DNA of 64,000 bases from the NCBI RefSeq assembly GCF_016808095.1, contig NC_068970.1:10832501-10896500 (forward strand). Reading direction: 5' to 3'. Below the pieces are notes generated by a model, which made no database searches, was not told the origin of the DNA, and saw only the letters and a list, made by a program, of their open reading frames with translations. Each line of letters opens with the position of its first letter. Position 1 is the stretch's first letter. Both the position numbers and the translations under genes were made by a program. Shown here one piece after another: positions 41,529 through 54,700 of the stretch. Source of the stretch: Vigna angularis (Eukaryota; Streptophyta; Magnoliopsida; Fabales; Fabaceae).

Positions 41529-42726
41529 ACTTATGATGGACCAATTGAGGAATAAAAATAGAAACGTAATGGATAATGGTAGATGAAGAAAAGGATGGTT
41601 ATGAATGGTTTGCAGGAATGTAAGTTAAGAAAAAAAGTAAATTATCAAAGAGTAAAATAAGAATTGATAAAGGAATCACGAGAGTGATGACCTAAATTGT
41701 TACCATCGGTATTGATTTTGTCATTTATTCGAGAGTGTTCTCATTGTGTTTGAAATTGTATCTACAAATTGTTATCCTTATTTTACATTTGATTCCTTTA
41801 TTTATATTTTTTTCCGCTTATTTTGACCGTTATTTGACATAATAAAATAAGAGAAAAATATATAAATTGGAATAACTGTAATGAAATTGTCCATGTCGTT
41901 TCATATATCATCTACGCTTCCACGTTCTACAGCAGTTTGCATATAACCTTCCTTCAGTCTGGTTTACCTTAACACGTCTCTTTTTCACCCTTTTTACGTA
42001 TAAACATGCTTATTGCATTGCATATATTCGACTATTTTTTGACACCCTCAACAAATTTCTCTTACATATTTGGAGTATGAAAAGTCAACCTTTTAAGAAT
42101 TTAGGTATATAAATGTTTGTTACCAAATCAACAAAAAAATGAGAATTAAAAATTATATTAGTTGAGACAAAAAAAAAGTAAAATCTTAATACTTATACAT
42201 AAAACTAAACAAAAGTAGAAAGAAATTTGGAGAGAAAAGAAATTTACTTTTATTGGGTTCTAATGTACATGAATTACTCTACACTTTATTATATCCTGTC
42301 TTGTAGGTTTTTATAATTAAAAATGATAAATGATATAAGGAATTTAGAGAAAAAGTTAAGTAAGGAAAGTAAAGAGAAGAAAAAAACAAAAAAATGTAAA
42401 AGGAAGTGAGAAGGAGAAAAGAAAGAAGGAAATAAATAAACAGATAGATTACAGTTATGGTTCTTATACATGTTATGAGAAAGAACTATATTTTAATAAA
42501 AAAAAACTTCAACAACTGATATCATTTATCATTCACAAAATAAACTTTATATGTCAAGTAGGAATGACTTTAGATGAAGTGAAGTGGGTTTAATTATATT
42601 TGTTTTTTTTTATTGAGTATAAAATTTGCATCTCATTTTCATTTTAATTAAATAAAAACTTTACTTATATTTGTGTCTTATGTTATCTCAAATTTTAATT
42701 AAATATATTTTTAATAAAATAAAAAT
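41529..42726. other. AT-rich spacer
   Basis: No gene or recognised element. Contains purine-rich stretches at about 42330-42430. Confidence 0.5.
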
Positions 42727-45096
42727 TGTCAAATCTTATTAAAACGCACCCAAAAACTCCATTTGAGTGGACGCCAAGTGTCAAGGGAAGGGGTTTGGAA
42801 ATCAGAAAGTGGAAAACAGGTGACTGCAGGAGAATGGACGTTCGTTCTTGGTGACGGCAGTAGTAAATGCCAAACTCCAAATGTTGTGTCACTTCTCTGC
42901 ATGCTACCTTCTTCTCCAAATCTTCGAACCATTTTCTCCTCTTTCTCTCTAGATTTCTTCATCTTCTCTCTAAAGAAACACTCACTTTCTCTTCTCCGAT
43001 CACCACTCAGGCACTGCTGAAGCACTCCCGACGTCAAGAGCTTCCGTTTAAACCGATTGGTTTATGATTCTGAGCTGGTGAGTCTCTTTTTCTCTAGTAC
43101 GTTCGGTTACGTCTTGCATGCAACTCTTTGGTTCTGGTTGTCTGAGTGGGTGGTAGTAGTCTGAGTGTTTCTGGTTTTCTCTGTAGTTCAGTATTTCTAA
43201 CAACGTGATCGTCGAACGTTAGCTCTGTGGTAGAGGAAAGTTTTATTCTGATTCGTTTGAGCATTCGTCTACGTGTCGAGGTAAGGGAAGCTTATATAAT
43301 TTGGTTTATATTCTTGTTGAACATTAGAATGTTGCATGATATGTTGTTTGGATTATTGGTTGGGTATGAAATATGTACTTGTTGCTTGTTTGGAAAGTAT
43401 GGATGGATGACTGACGTATGTTGTGAATTGAACTGAGATAGAATTGATATTCAATATGTGGTAGTATGGACGAACATTATTAGCGAGCGTTCGGTTCTCT
43501 TGGGAGTACCTGGTCTTACCTTAGTTTTCATGTCTTGAGGATAGAGTACAAGAATCTTCTTGTAATACTATATAGGATTAGTTAAACTTTGACCTAAAGT
43601 TCATATTAACCATTCTGTTACTCTTTAAGCGTCCGTCTACATTAAGTTCTTCTTCTACAAGGAATTTCGTTAGTGGAGTTCGTGTTATAATAATAGATAT
43701 GTATAATGAGTGATTCGACTTAAGTGTAGTTCTTCTTTAGATTTCCTAAACAGTTTAATTAAATGTGTTACATACTAGTTAAGGTCTTAAGCGTTGTCGT
43801 TATTTTCATTCAGAAAAAGTGGTCGATCAATTGTATAGATTTATATTCATTTGTTTTAGGTAAGTTTATTAGCGATCGGTCTTGGACCAAGAGTTCAGTC
43901 TCAGTAGCGCTCGTTCCTGATAATCACTTGGTCTTGGACCAACACTCATTCAATAGTATTGGTTTCTGCATGGCTCGGTCTTAAACCAAGCACTGGTCTC
44001 GTTTTCTGAATTATTATTATTATTACTGTGTTAAAATCATAATTTTCATTCAATCTGAATAACGTCCATTATTCCATAGTTTTCATCAGTATTAGTATTT
44101 AGTGTAACATGTGTTGGTCTTTAAAAAGGTGTTCGGCCTAGAGTCTTAGTACTCGATCTAGGCTTGGTTGTGTTCGTTTTGAGTTCTTAGTGGTTTGATT
44201 TTTGAAGTGTTATTGCAGTGAATGTATGGGATGATGAGAGAGCGATTGTAGTTCAATGGAATGTTTTGATGATGAAGTATGAGATAAATTGAAATGTGAT
44301 GTGAATGAGATAGTGTGATTATGAACGAGTATTCCAGGGAGGAATATCTCTTAAAGTGGTTATTGATGTGGTAAAGTATGAATGTGGGCAAAGCTTAGCT
44401 GACATTCATCCTGATATTCCATGATTACTCATTCTCATGTAGAGAGGAGTAAGTCACGTGTGGGAATGGCAGGAGGTCCTAGTCCTTATGGTTAATTTGG
44501 ATGGAACGGACTAACCTTGGGTGGCAGCTGTTGAGGGTATCCCAGTTACTACATCACTCAGGTGCACGAACGTCGTAGCTACACAGGATTCATACAGTCC
44601 GGACAGTCAGAGTCAAGTGGTCGTTATTTGCATGCATGGTTGTATGAATTATGATGTGGTCGTTTGTTGGTTTTGTTATGAATATTGTATGATGTGTTTG
44701 GAAAAATTAAATTACATAAGCTTACCCTGTTTCTTTTCATCTTTGTCTGTAATGTTCGTTCTGTCGTTGTCCTATTACGATGATCATCCATGTGGATGTG
44801 AGCAGAAGGAGAAGAGTTGCTGGAAGCAGTGTTGGAAGACGTGGAGGAAGTGAAGGCCGAACCGTAGGGACGTTCGGTCTGTTATTAGTTATACATTTTG
44901 TAAGACCGCTCGGTAGGTTTCCTTTTGTTGAACATTCGGTCTAGTGACTGTTAGAATAGTGTTTTGAACTCTATAATGTTATGTAAGGCCGTTCCGCCAG
45001 ATTGATACTTTAAACGAACGTTAAACTGATCTGTATTATTGTTAATATGTGATGACTCTCGTATATGATTTTACACTGTATTTATGGGATGTTACA
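42727..45096 (+). mobile_element. solo LTR of a Ty3/gypsy-like retrotransposon, 2370 bp
   Basis: The segment begins TGTCAAATCTT and ends GGGATGTTACA, giving TG...CA ends with an inverted TGT/ACA. The five bases AAAAT lie immediately on both sides (42722-42726 and 45097-45101), as expected of a target site duplication. Its composition differs sharply from the flanks: less AT-rich, with many repeats of the word CGTTCGGT or CGCTCGGT. No internal coding region is present, so it is best explained by recombination between two LTRs. Long LTRs of this type occur in chromovirus (Tekay/Del) elements; that lineage is a guess. Orientation is assumed from the ending GGGATGTTACA. Confidence 0.72.
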
Positions 45097-45101
45097 AAAA
45101 T

Positions 45102-48100
45102 CATAACATTTATACTTTTTTATAAATTTTAAAAGAAAAAGTATCTTATATATTTGAATAAATTTAATTAATATCCTTAAACTATTAGAAGAGATGACAA
45201 AAGTTTGTAAAACAAAATCTCAAATGAAACAAAATTAAGAATCAAACAAAGAATATAAAATATAAGTTTAAGTTATCTAATAAAATAAAAAAATTAAAAT
45301 TTAATTTGGTAAAATTAAGATTTTCATTTTGATATAATAGCATTTGAGATTATGATAAAAGATTAAAAATTTAAATGAACGTAAATGATATCAAACTAGT
45401 CAAATAATAAAGAAAGAATGAAAATTATTTGATAAAAAGGAGTTCCTGAAAACAAAAAAGAAAAAAACAATTTTTTTTAAATTATTTAACAAACTAAATT
45501 TTTTAAATAATTTTAAATAAAAGAATATACAGATTTCCTTTATCATATCAGATAATTTTAAAAATCAGATATTAATATTATTAAAAAAATAATTTATGTG
45601 CCAAAAAAAGAATGAAATTATGTATCCTGAATTATGAACATTATTAATTTGAAAGGAATATAAGAACAATAAAATTTAAGTGGAAATAAAAGGATTAATT
45701 TAAAATGGGATAAAGTAAAATAGAAACACGTTTAGATATTTGTATGATATATGAGTTTGATTTGTTGGATATGTTATCCCTAAGTTGCGAATTATGGAAG
45801 AAAGAATATTAATATACCCCACCACTCTCTCTTTCTATATATTTCTTAAAATATTCCTTTTAACTTACTTTATCATATGTTCTGTCAATGGACAATAACA
45901 CGCATCTATATATTTAAGATTCCCTTTTCTATTTTAAACAATTTCAATTTAAACTAACATCCCACATGTCTTTATTTATTTCTTCTATATTAAATGTTAT
46001 AATTTAAATATTTTTGTTTTGAAATTACTCTTATATTTATTTATAACAGATATTTTATTTTAGATATTTCAGATAATTGATAATAGGAATACTGGATAAA
46101 TTATGTAATAGTGGATATATCAAATATGGATCTTTAGAAGATATTTCTTGAATGTTAAAAATTAAGTGTTGAGTTTTCATGATATCAAATATGTAAAATA
46201 TATTAAAATTAGAAAAAAAAATTATTTATATATTTTAAAAAATTGAGTTAAATATTTTTTAATTTATAATAAAAACTTATAAATAATCTTTATTCTAAAC
46301 TTTGATGTTTTTGTCTCTATCTTTTAAAAAGTAATAATTTTAATTTCTCATTTCTAATTGTTAAAATTTAATCCAGTGACAACACTTAAACATTTAACAT
46401 TTATACTAGTAACACATAGTCGCACATGGTTTAATTTTATTTATTTTTTATGAAAATTAGATATTTTTAAAAATCCAACACTGCTTTTTTAAGAAGTTTT
46501 GATCTTGCATATGAAAATTTTATGAACTTTTTCCCATGCATAAAATAGAATGCATGTGAAATTTGCTAAACAAAACTCTCTCTTTATTGAAAAATAAGTT
46601 TTTGGTCATGCATATGCAAATTTTGTGAACTTTTTCCCAAATTAATATGTTAAAAGTTATTTATGAGGGTATTGATATAATATCTCTTATTGAAAATTTG
46701 AGGGGTTTATGATTTTATTTTTCTATGTATTTTTTTTAGCTCTAGTAACTTATCTCACTTCAATGGTGTTCTATCCATAAATTAAAAAAATGTTAATTTT
46801 TTATTATAGTTTTTAATTGATTGACACCGTACGTAAAATTCACAACATGAACAATCGGTGCCCAACTTAGCTAATAATAATTTACATCAGAATATGTTAA
46901 TAAAAACTTATTTAGGTTTTATGAAAAAAAAATCGTGTTTAAAACATTTAAAAACTAAAAACATTTCCATTTTCAAACCAACAAACAATATTTTCATAAC
47001 TACGTAACCTGATTTCTCATTTCGAACGAAAATATGTAAGAGCAAGGTCAATCATTGTCGGGTCCAAAAAACTAACCTGATTTCTCATTTCGAACGAAAA
47101 TATGTAAGAGCAAGGTCAATCATTGTCGGGTCCAAAAAACTAAAAACATCTTTTGTTTCTTTATATTGTATTTTTTGGGATAATTAAATATTTTAACAAC
47201 AAGCGTTATAGAGTATTAATATATTCCCTACACGTAACCGAACCTAGAATATTGTTTTCGCATATCATGTCTTATCTTTATGATTTCTCTATAATTTTTT
47301 AGAATAAAATATGATAACTCTAAAATCTCTTTTTCAAACTCATCTTTTTTCGGTTTATCGTCTCATCGTGATTCTGGTTACGATACTTATATATAAATTA
47401 TTTCCTACATTCGTTTTTAAATTTGTACTTGTAAATTATGTATGAACTATTTTATAAGTATGTTTTGCTTTTTTTTCTAAAATTATTTTAAAAAAAGTTC
47501 TGAATAAATTTAAATAAATTCATTATTGAAAGTGTATAAGAAATAAAGTTCATTTATAATAATTTTACTTACAAATGGAACGATTAAAATTGAGTGAACA
47601 ACCTTACCTAAAAATGAAGATAATTTTTGTGTTCATAAAATTTGAAGGAAGAGTCTGTGTTAGTGTTACACGTGGGTTGAGGGGAGCGGGTGAGATGTAC
47701 AGCTAAAATGGGTTGTTCATGTGTCTCCAACCGACAATGAAATTAACCAACTTTCCTAATCAAACCTTCATATTTCATATCTAATGTAAATAAATAAATA
47801 AATAAATAAGCCTTCTTCATATGTTATATTTTATGTACCATTTGTCTTTGTTTTGTTGTTTACTCCATAATCTTGTTAAATTGAAAGATCATTGTATTTG
47901 ATTTGGTAGAATGAAACTTAGAATAAAGTTTCTGCAACCTTAGGATTCACCCATGTTATTTGGGATACGCCAAAAGATGAAAGTTTAGTCTTTTATAAAA
48001 TTTCAGGTTACGTATAGTTTTTTACTTCATTTTTCTCATTTTTTTTAGGTAAATGGCAAGAGGTTTCATTTCAGCTACGTGTACAATCTTCTAATTGCCG

Positions 48101-48787
48101 TATCAATCAGCCAATATAAGAATTTTAGTATTTTTTTTCTTCAACAACATATAACTTTTAACAAATTAAAATAAGTCTTAAATTGCATTATTTAGATGTG
48201 AATAGTAATGGCTAAAATTACATAAAAACATATTTTCAAGAATCCCACAGAACTTCTATTAAAAATGTTGATTTAAAATGTACAAAAGTCATTAAAAAAA
48301 TATTTTTCTCACTATTCTAAAATTAAAAATCATACTATACGAATACAATTTCGAAATATTCTACTGGCCCCGTACTTTCTTCTTAATTATAATTTTTAAA
48401 AGCTACAAAATTAAAATAATTTAAACAAATAAACACAATATCAACAGTGATTACTCAGTCAGAAAATAGATTAATTTCTCTTAAGCAAACCACTATATTC
48501 ATTTCAAGTCCAAATAGACAATGACATATACTTAAAAAGAAAAAATGTCTCCTTCAATTACTTAAGCTGTCCTGTCAAGACACATTTAAGAATGTTTTCT
48601 CTGTGCAACCACATGAGGAAAATTAGCATAAATATTTTTTTATTTCTTTATGAAAAAAAATTACAATTGCAATCTAATATGTGAACCACAAAATTGTTTG
48701 AATATATTAGTGTTACAACTGCTAACGACACAACTCATGCTCCTAACAATCTAAATATGTTTCAAAATTGGTTGAATGAATCAACTA
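45102..48787. other. AT-rich intergenic spacer and presumed 3' UTR of NAA35
   Basis: No gene. Holds the exact 68-bp tandem duplication at 47005-47140. The bases just right of about 48500 are probably the 3' UTR of the minus-strand NAA35 gene. Confidence 0.5.
47005..47140. repeat. exact tandem duplication of 68 bp
   Basis: The unit beginning TAACCTGATTTCTCATTTCG starts at 47005 and again at 47073. The two copies read identically, including the TCATTGTCGGGTCC segment. Confidence 0.9.
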
Positions 48788-51700
48788 TCATGATCTTTTC
48801 ACAATAGCAGTAGCATAGAAAGGATGGTGACAAAATGCAAAAGAAATCTTCAACTTTGGGTCAAGGGCTCCTGCCCTGCAGACATTCAAGGCAATGCTGT
48901 TCCGTTCTGCTACTTGCTCTATTCTGCGCAGCTCAGCCATTGTGTCAGGGTCATTCGCAAAACTACTTTTCACCTCTTTTGCTATCCTCTGAGCTTCCTT
49001 GAAGTAATCACATATGGCTAGGGTCTGGAGGATAAACAAATAAGTGAAAAACTGTATCTAAGAGCAAAGACTCTTAATACTTTTTCAAACCAATACTCAC
49101 AGCGAAGTTAGCATGCATAGTGGACTCTTTGAACGTCGCATATGAGACGTGATCAGGAACGCACGCTTTCTGTAAAAGCTCGAATTGCTGAACAAATATC
49201 TGGAAAATTTTTGTACGTGAATTAAGTTGCAAATGGAAAGTTTGATTCATAAAGCACACTACTAACAAACCCTTAGATCGGTTTGATTCATAACCCCTGA
49301 ACCACGGCAAAGATTAAACAAAAAATAGGACTAATATTAAGGACCAGTCTTAAAGCTCAATCAAACAACACTGGTAAAGAAAAGATTTGAAATTTAGTGA
49401 GGCTAGATTACATGTCAAAATTGTTATCTTATTTATTTATATTAAATATTGATATCTTTGAAAAAAAATAAATCAAGCATTACAAGGTTGACAATTTTTA
49501 AACGCAAAAAAACTTAACACTTAGCTTTAAAGTATGTTTGATAAGACCAAATAAGCTAGCTAACTTATAAACTAGATTTACCAAAACAGTGATATTTGAT
49601 AAGATACCTTAAAGTAGCTTTAGGAATTTCTAACTTTTTAAATTTTCTTCCATTACTTCCCCCATATTTTAATATATTTTCTTATTGTCTTTAGTCTCTT
49701 TTTACCTATATACTTACATACAATGGAGATTGTAAAAAAAAAATCAATTTTACAATAATATAAATTGAACAATAAAAAATTATGAAAATAAATTAAAATT
49801 AATTAATACTCATTAGATCAACTAGTTTAAATAAAATGATTTGTTCAAATTAAAAGAGCATATACCTCTTTAAATAAAAAATAAATAGAGACAAAAACGT
49901 TTAATAATAATTTAATTGTCTTTTAAAAAAAATATAAAGATTTACATAATATATTTTTGTCCCTTAAATGCTTACTTCATCCCCATATTAAGAGGTGAAT
50001 TTATGTTTAGTACCCGGTTTTAAAAGTGTAGACATTAGGTCCCAAAGTTGTCAAAATTGTATGAATTGAGTCCCTTCCGTAGTAACGGAGTTAACTTCCA
50101 GCTCACGTGGCAAAGGAATCTGCATTTTTTCTTCTCTCTCCTCTACCTTTTCGTAAAATGCCCCCAACTTTTTCTCTCTTTTCTGTATTTTTATTAAATA
50201 TTTTTCTCTCTCTCTTTGCTCTGCAACATCTACCTCCCAAATAACCATTGCTCCGGTGAGTTCCCTTCGAGTCTCACTCGCCTCACTCGTCTCACTCGCT
50301 TGGATCTCTTCTCCGTCAACTTCACCGGTCAAATCTCTTTCTCCGTCAACAACTTAACCCACCTCACCGGCCTCTTCTTGGAACACAATGGCCCGCAGGA
50401 AACGTATCGTCGTTGAAGGCTTGTAACCCCTTTTTCTCGACTCCGGCACCGTCTCCCTCCTCCAATTCGACCCCGGCCACGACGCGTAAAAAGTCCAAGA
50501 AGCTCTCCATGGGCGCCATTGTCGCAATCGTTGTCGAGTCCGTTCTCGCCGCGGTGTTGCTGCTGCTGCTGTGCCTCCGCGACGGCAGCCAGCGAAACTG
50601 CACGTGCCATGCTGGTGGAGGCAGGAACGGCGTCGTCGAAGGAGGATATCACCGAGGGTTTTGCGGAGGCTGAGAGGAACAAGCTGGTATTCTTTATTTT
50701 ATTTGAAGATTTCACTTTCAGGGTTTTATTTGAATTCTTCTCTTTGGGGGGTTTTGTTTTTAACAAAAAAAAAAAGACAATGTCTGATTTTAATTGAAGC
50801 CTCAGATTCGGCCGGAACCTGAATCAAGCTTGCCAACTGCAGTGAATGGATCCTGTAGGCCTTACAATATTGCAGACACATCACCAAGATTGATCTCAAA
50901 GCCTCTATTAGTTGTTGAAACTTCTGAGAACCTCCATCCACCAAAATACGTAGTTTCTGGTCAAATAAATACTTTGTAATTTTGTAATTTGCTTTTCCTT
51001 GTATGGTTTGGTTGTGATGGATACCTAGTCAAATGGGGCAAAGTGGGGGCAAATAACATGCACTTTATGTGTTTGTGAATATGCCAATGTATATTTTACC
51101 AACATGGAGCCAACATTCATTTGATGGTTTCAACCTTATTCTATGTGATGCTGAAGTATTTTGCAGAAAAGTAGTCTTAAAGGGTGGTCGTGAAGTATTT
51201 CAACACAGTTTTATTAGTTTTGTTGTTGTTATTGCCATGAAGTGTGTGTTGGGTGATTAGCTTATGTGCGGGCAGTAGCATGGAGGTGTTTTCTAAGTTG
51301 ATAATGGAGGTAGGTTTTCAGGAAAAGCATTTAATAAAGATATAAAAAAAAAGTTTGGGCATTTCAAGAAAAGGCAGAGAAGGGAGAAGAAAAAATGCAG
51401 ATTCATTTGCCACGTGAGCTGGAAGTTAACTCCGTTACTGCCCATTTAATGGAAGGGACTCAATTCATACAATTTTGACAACTTTGGAACCTATTGTCTA
51501 TACTTTTAAAACCGGGTACTAAACCGAAATTCACCTCTTAACATGAGGACGAAGTAAGCATTTAAGCCTTTGTCTATAAAACTTGTGTAGTTGGGTCCTT
51601 TCATGTTATTTTACATTGAACAACTTCAGTTAGCTCTAAAACACTTTTATTCCAGTAAGTTATCTTATCTGCTAGGAGCTTATGAGCTAGTAACTTATCA

Positions 51701-54700
51701 GCTACCCGCTAGTTTTCGCCGAAACACACCCTTAGTTTCACCAAAGACAAGTCATATTTTAATACACTTGAAAATTGAATATGGGAAACAGAAAACCTTA
51801 CCTCATGTTCTGTGTTGAACGGGCTTTGCAGCGGAACTATTCTGTGCTCATTCCTCAAAGCAGCGAACATCTAGAAAAATAATTTGATTGCTGCAGAATG
51901 TAAGTCCACTAAACTGGATTAAATAAGAAAAGAAAAATAATCTACTTAAGTAAATTATCGTATACAAGTAACAAAATACGATCTAGTCCATTTGGAAAAA
52001 CAGGGTTCTCAGTTTTCACATGCAGATTACCAAATTCTGGGTCCTAAAGATCTGGGAGGAAATTTTCAAGCCACTAATGTCTCTGTCTCACATCTCCATT
52101 CCTAGATGAAATAATGCAAGACATCGCCATTGACAAAATATATACAGAATTACCATGCTTAGCCCTTCAGATAGATATATTTGGCTTTGAAGAAACAAAA
52201 CAGCTGCAGAGATCTGATAATCCATTTCTCCATCCTTAAAAGAATCCCTTTTTTTCTTTGTCTTTTTCTTAGCTGGTCAACAGGACATAAGTACATATTG
52301 AAGTCAGTTATTTTTTTTTTTCTGATAACCAAATGCACTAATAGAAAAACTCTTAATCATGCTACTGTAAGAGTCACTAAACTGTTGGCAAACATAAAGC
52401 ACTGTATTACCTCTTTCCCACATATAAATCACTTTTAATAATAAAAAATCTGGATGAATTACCGTCACATACCAGAGTCACTGCTCATTGACATCCGGAG
52501 ATGTTTCTTCTCCGCAAGCTTTATCAACACAACATAAGTATACCAGTATACCATGCAATAATCATGAACAGAGTAGAGTTCCAGTTCAAATCCCAAATTC
52601 AGAAACCGAAAAGCTATCCAATAAGTTTGCTCTTCTACCCATGCGAGAATGTGTTGGTATATTTTGAAACATACTTTCTGTTAGAATAGAACAATATTAA
52701 AAATTAACAGATGAATTGTAGTTTGGTGAAAACAGCTAATAGAAACTCAATCAATAAAGTCCCATTAAGAAGTATGTGGGCTGCAACGCCACAATAATAT
52801 ATTCACATCCATGCAAGTAAATGGTAAACCAACAAGCAACAGACCTTATTGTTTGAAGTTTTTGAGGCTTCTTCAAACTCTCCTTTAAAAGCCATCTCCA
52901 GCTTCAGAGTAATGCAAGATTAAATCAAGATTAGCTTAAAATGAACTTCCAGCAGTCATAAAATATAAATATTTGCATTAACCATAGAAGCTGAATCCTA
53001 CACCACATGCGGGGATATCTTTAGAGCATTTAATCACTTACCCTATACCAACTTTCAATGTTATTCTTTTGCATTTTCAACTTCTTTGGAGATTTTTATG
53101 AGGGCATCATAAAATATAAATATTTGCATTAACCATAGAATCTGAATCATACACCAAATGCTGGGATATCTTAGAGCCTTTAATCTCTTCCCCTGCACCA
53201 AATTTATATTATATTCGTTTTCATTATCTACTTTAATTAAAGTTTTTTAGAGGATGGGGGTGTCATAAAATATATGTATTTACATCAACAATATAAGTTG
53301 AATCCTACACCAAATGCTGGGATATCTTCAACATTTATTTAGTATCTTCCCCTGTACCAAATCTCTATTGTATTATTTTTGCATTTTGTACTTCTCTGGT
53401 GTTTTTCAGAGGATGGGGTGTCATAAAATATAATAAGTAATTACATAAACCATAGAAGTTGAATCCCATACCAACTACTGGGATATCTTGACCATTTAAT
53501 TTCCTCCCCCACACCAAATTTGAATTGTATTCCTTTTGCATTTTATACATTCTTTTATAGGAGGATGGGGGTATTTTTTGCTGTCAAATAAGAAAAACGA
53601 CTACTATTATCTCAAAAAATTAAAAAATTCCGATCCCCCAAAAAAAAATGTTTCAGAGTAACATAATGGCAGTTAAAAGAAAAATCTCAAAATTGTATGT
53701 CAGTTGCTTGTACCAGAGAAGAATTATGAAGCACCAAGGAAAATCTTCGTAAGATTTAACTCAAATTCTTAATGAAAATAGAGCATGTTAATGGAAACTG
53801 AATGCAGCAAAATTTGGAGTGCGACTTCTTGTATTTTCCTTTTTGTACCCTATTCATTTCAGTTTCTTGTAATAAGTACATGGTACACTAGAAAGAAGAA
53901 AATTCAACTCCTAAAATTTAGAGGCATAATATACATATTCAAGCAGATTTTTCGGCATAGTAAAGAGAAAGGGTAGGGTTAGTTAGTTCTATACTCTGAA
54001 AAACAAGCAAAGGACAAACCTGTACATAGGTGACGCGCCAGTCTTGTAACATTTTCCCTAGCTTGCGCCTCTGCCATGCAGCATTTGTACAAAGAATTTT
54101 GAGTAAATTTATCACCAACTGCATGCATAAAATTTGTAGAGATTATACAATGTCTAATTCAACAAATGATGTGTCGTGCGACCATTTCTTTGGAGGAAAA
54201 GAATTTATACAGGAATAATACTGTCCTTGAGTAAAATAATCTAGGTTGATTATAAAAACTAACAAAATTAAACAGAAGGCAGCAATTGAACCTTTTTAAC
54301 TCCAAGTGAAAAGATGATGATCATCATCAAAAGTATTCATGTCTATACGAGTTCAACAAATACAAAAGAGTAAAAGGTGTTATGTTATGTTAGATCATTA
54401 ATAGTATGCCATATCAACGGCCTTAATTGAATTACCTGTCCTAGTTGCACCATAAATTCATTTTTCTGAATGTCATGCATCTCTGCAACTTCAGGTAATC
54501 CAGCAGCTCTAGTGATCATAGAAAAAATAGGATCTCGACCATAGAGTTTCCCGTCCTGGACCAGCAGAAGCTGATAACAAGTTTTAATGGTGAGGTTGGA
54601 GAACAAAGAACAAACAATAGTAACTAAAATTCTACAACCATGCTATCTCGCATGCCTTTACAGGTAAGGATGGAGTGACACAATGAACCAATAGCACAAA

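Larger units (their letters stand above)
49963..51566 (+). mobile_element. Pack-MULE inserted in NAA35 intron 14
   Basis: About 1.6 kb bounded by long inverted repeats of roughly 160 bp. The left arm starts CTTAAATGCTTACTTCATCC, passes AGAGGTGAATTT, TTAGTACCCGGTTTTAAAAG and TTGAGTCCCTTCCG, and reaches GGAGTTAACTTCCAGCTCAC. The right arm (ending about 51566) is its close reverse complement. The long TIRs and captured host-gene sequence are the definition of a Pack-MULE. There is no transposase. The captured receptor-kinase fragment is on the plus strand, opposite to NAA35. TTTGTC occurs just outside both ends, possibly the core of a decayed 9-bp target duplication. Confidence 0.85.

Noticed and set aside
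44521..44853. 110-codon plus-strand open frame
   Set aside because: It lies wholly inside the solo LTR; no retroelement protein is encoded there.
52154..52213. Splice of NAA35 at CAG|ATCTCTGC giving a shorter exon and a direct join to exon 11
   Set aside because: It would drop the conserved GFELELYS segment and the lysine-rich part. The exon at 52473-52677 and a start at 52272 restore the family sequence in phase.
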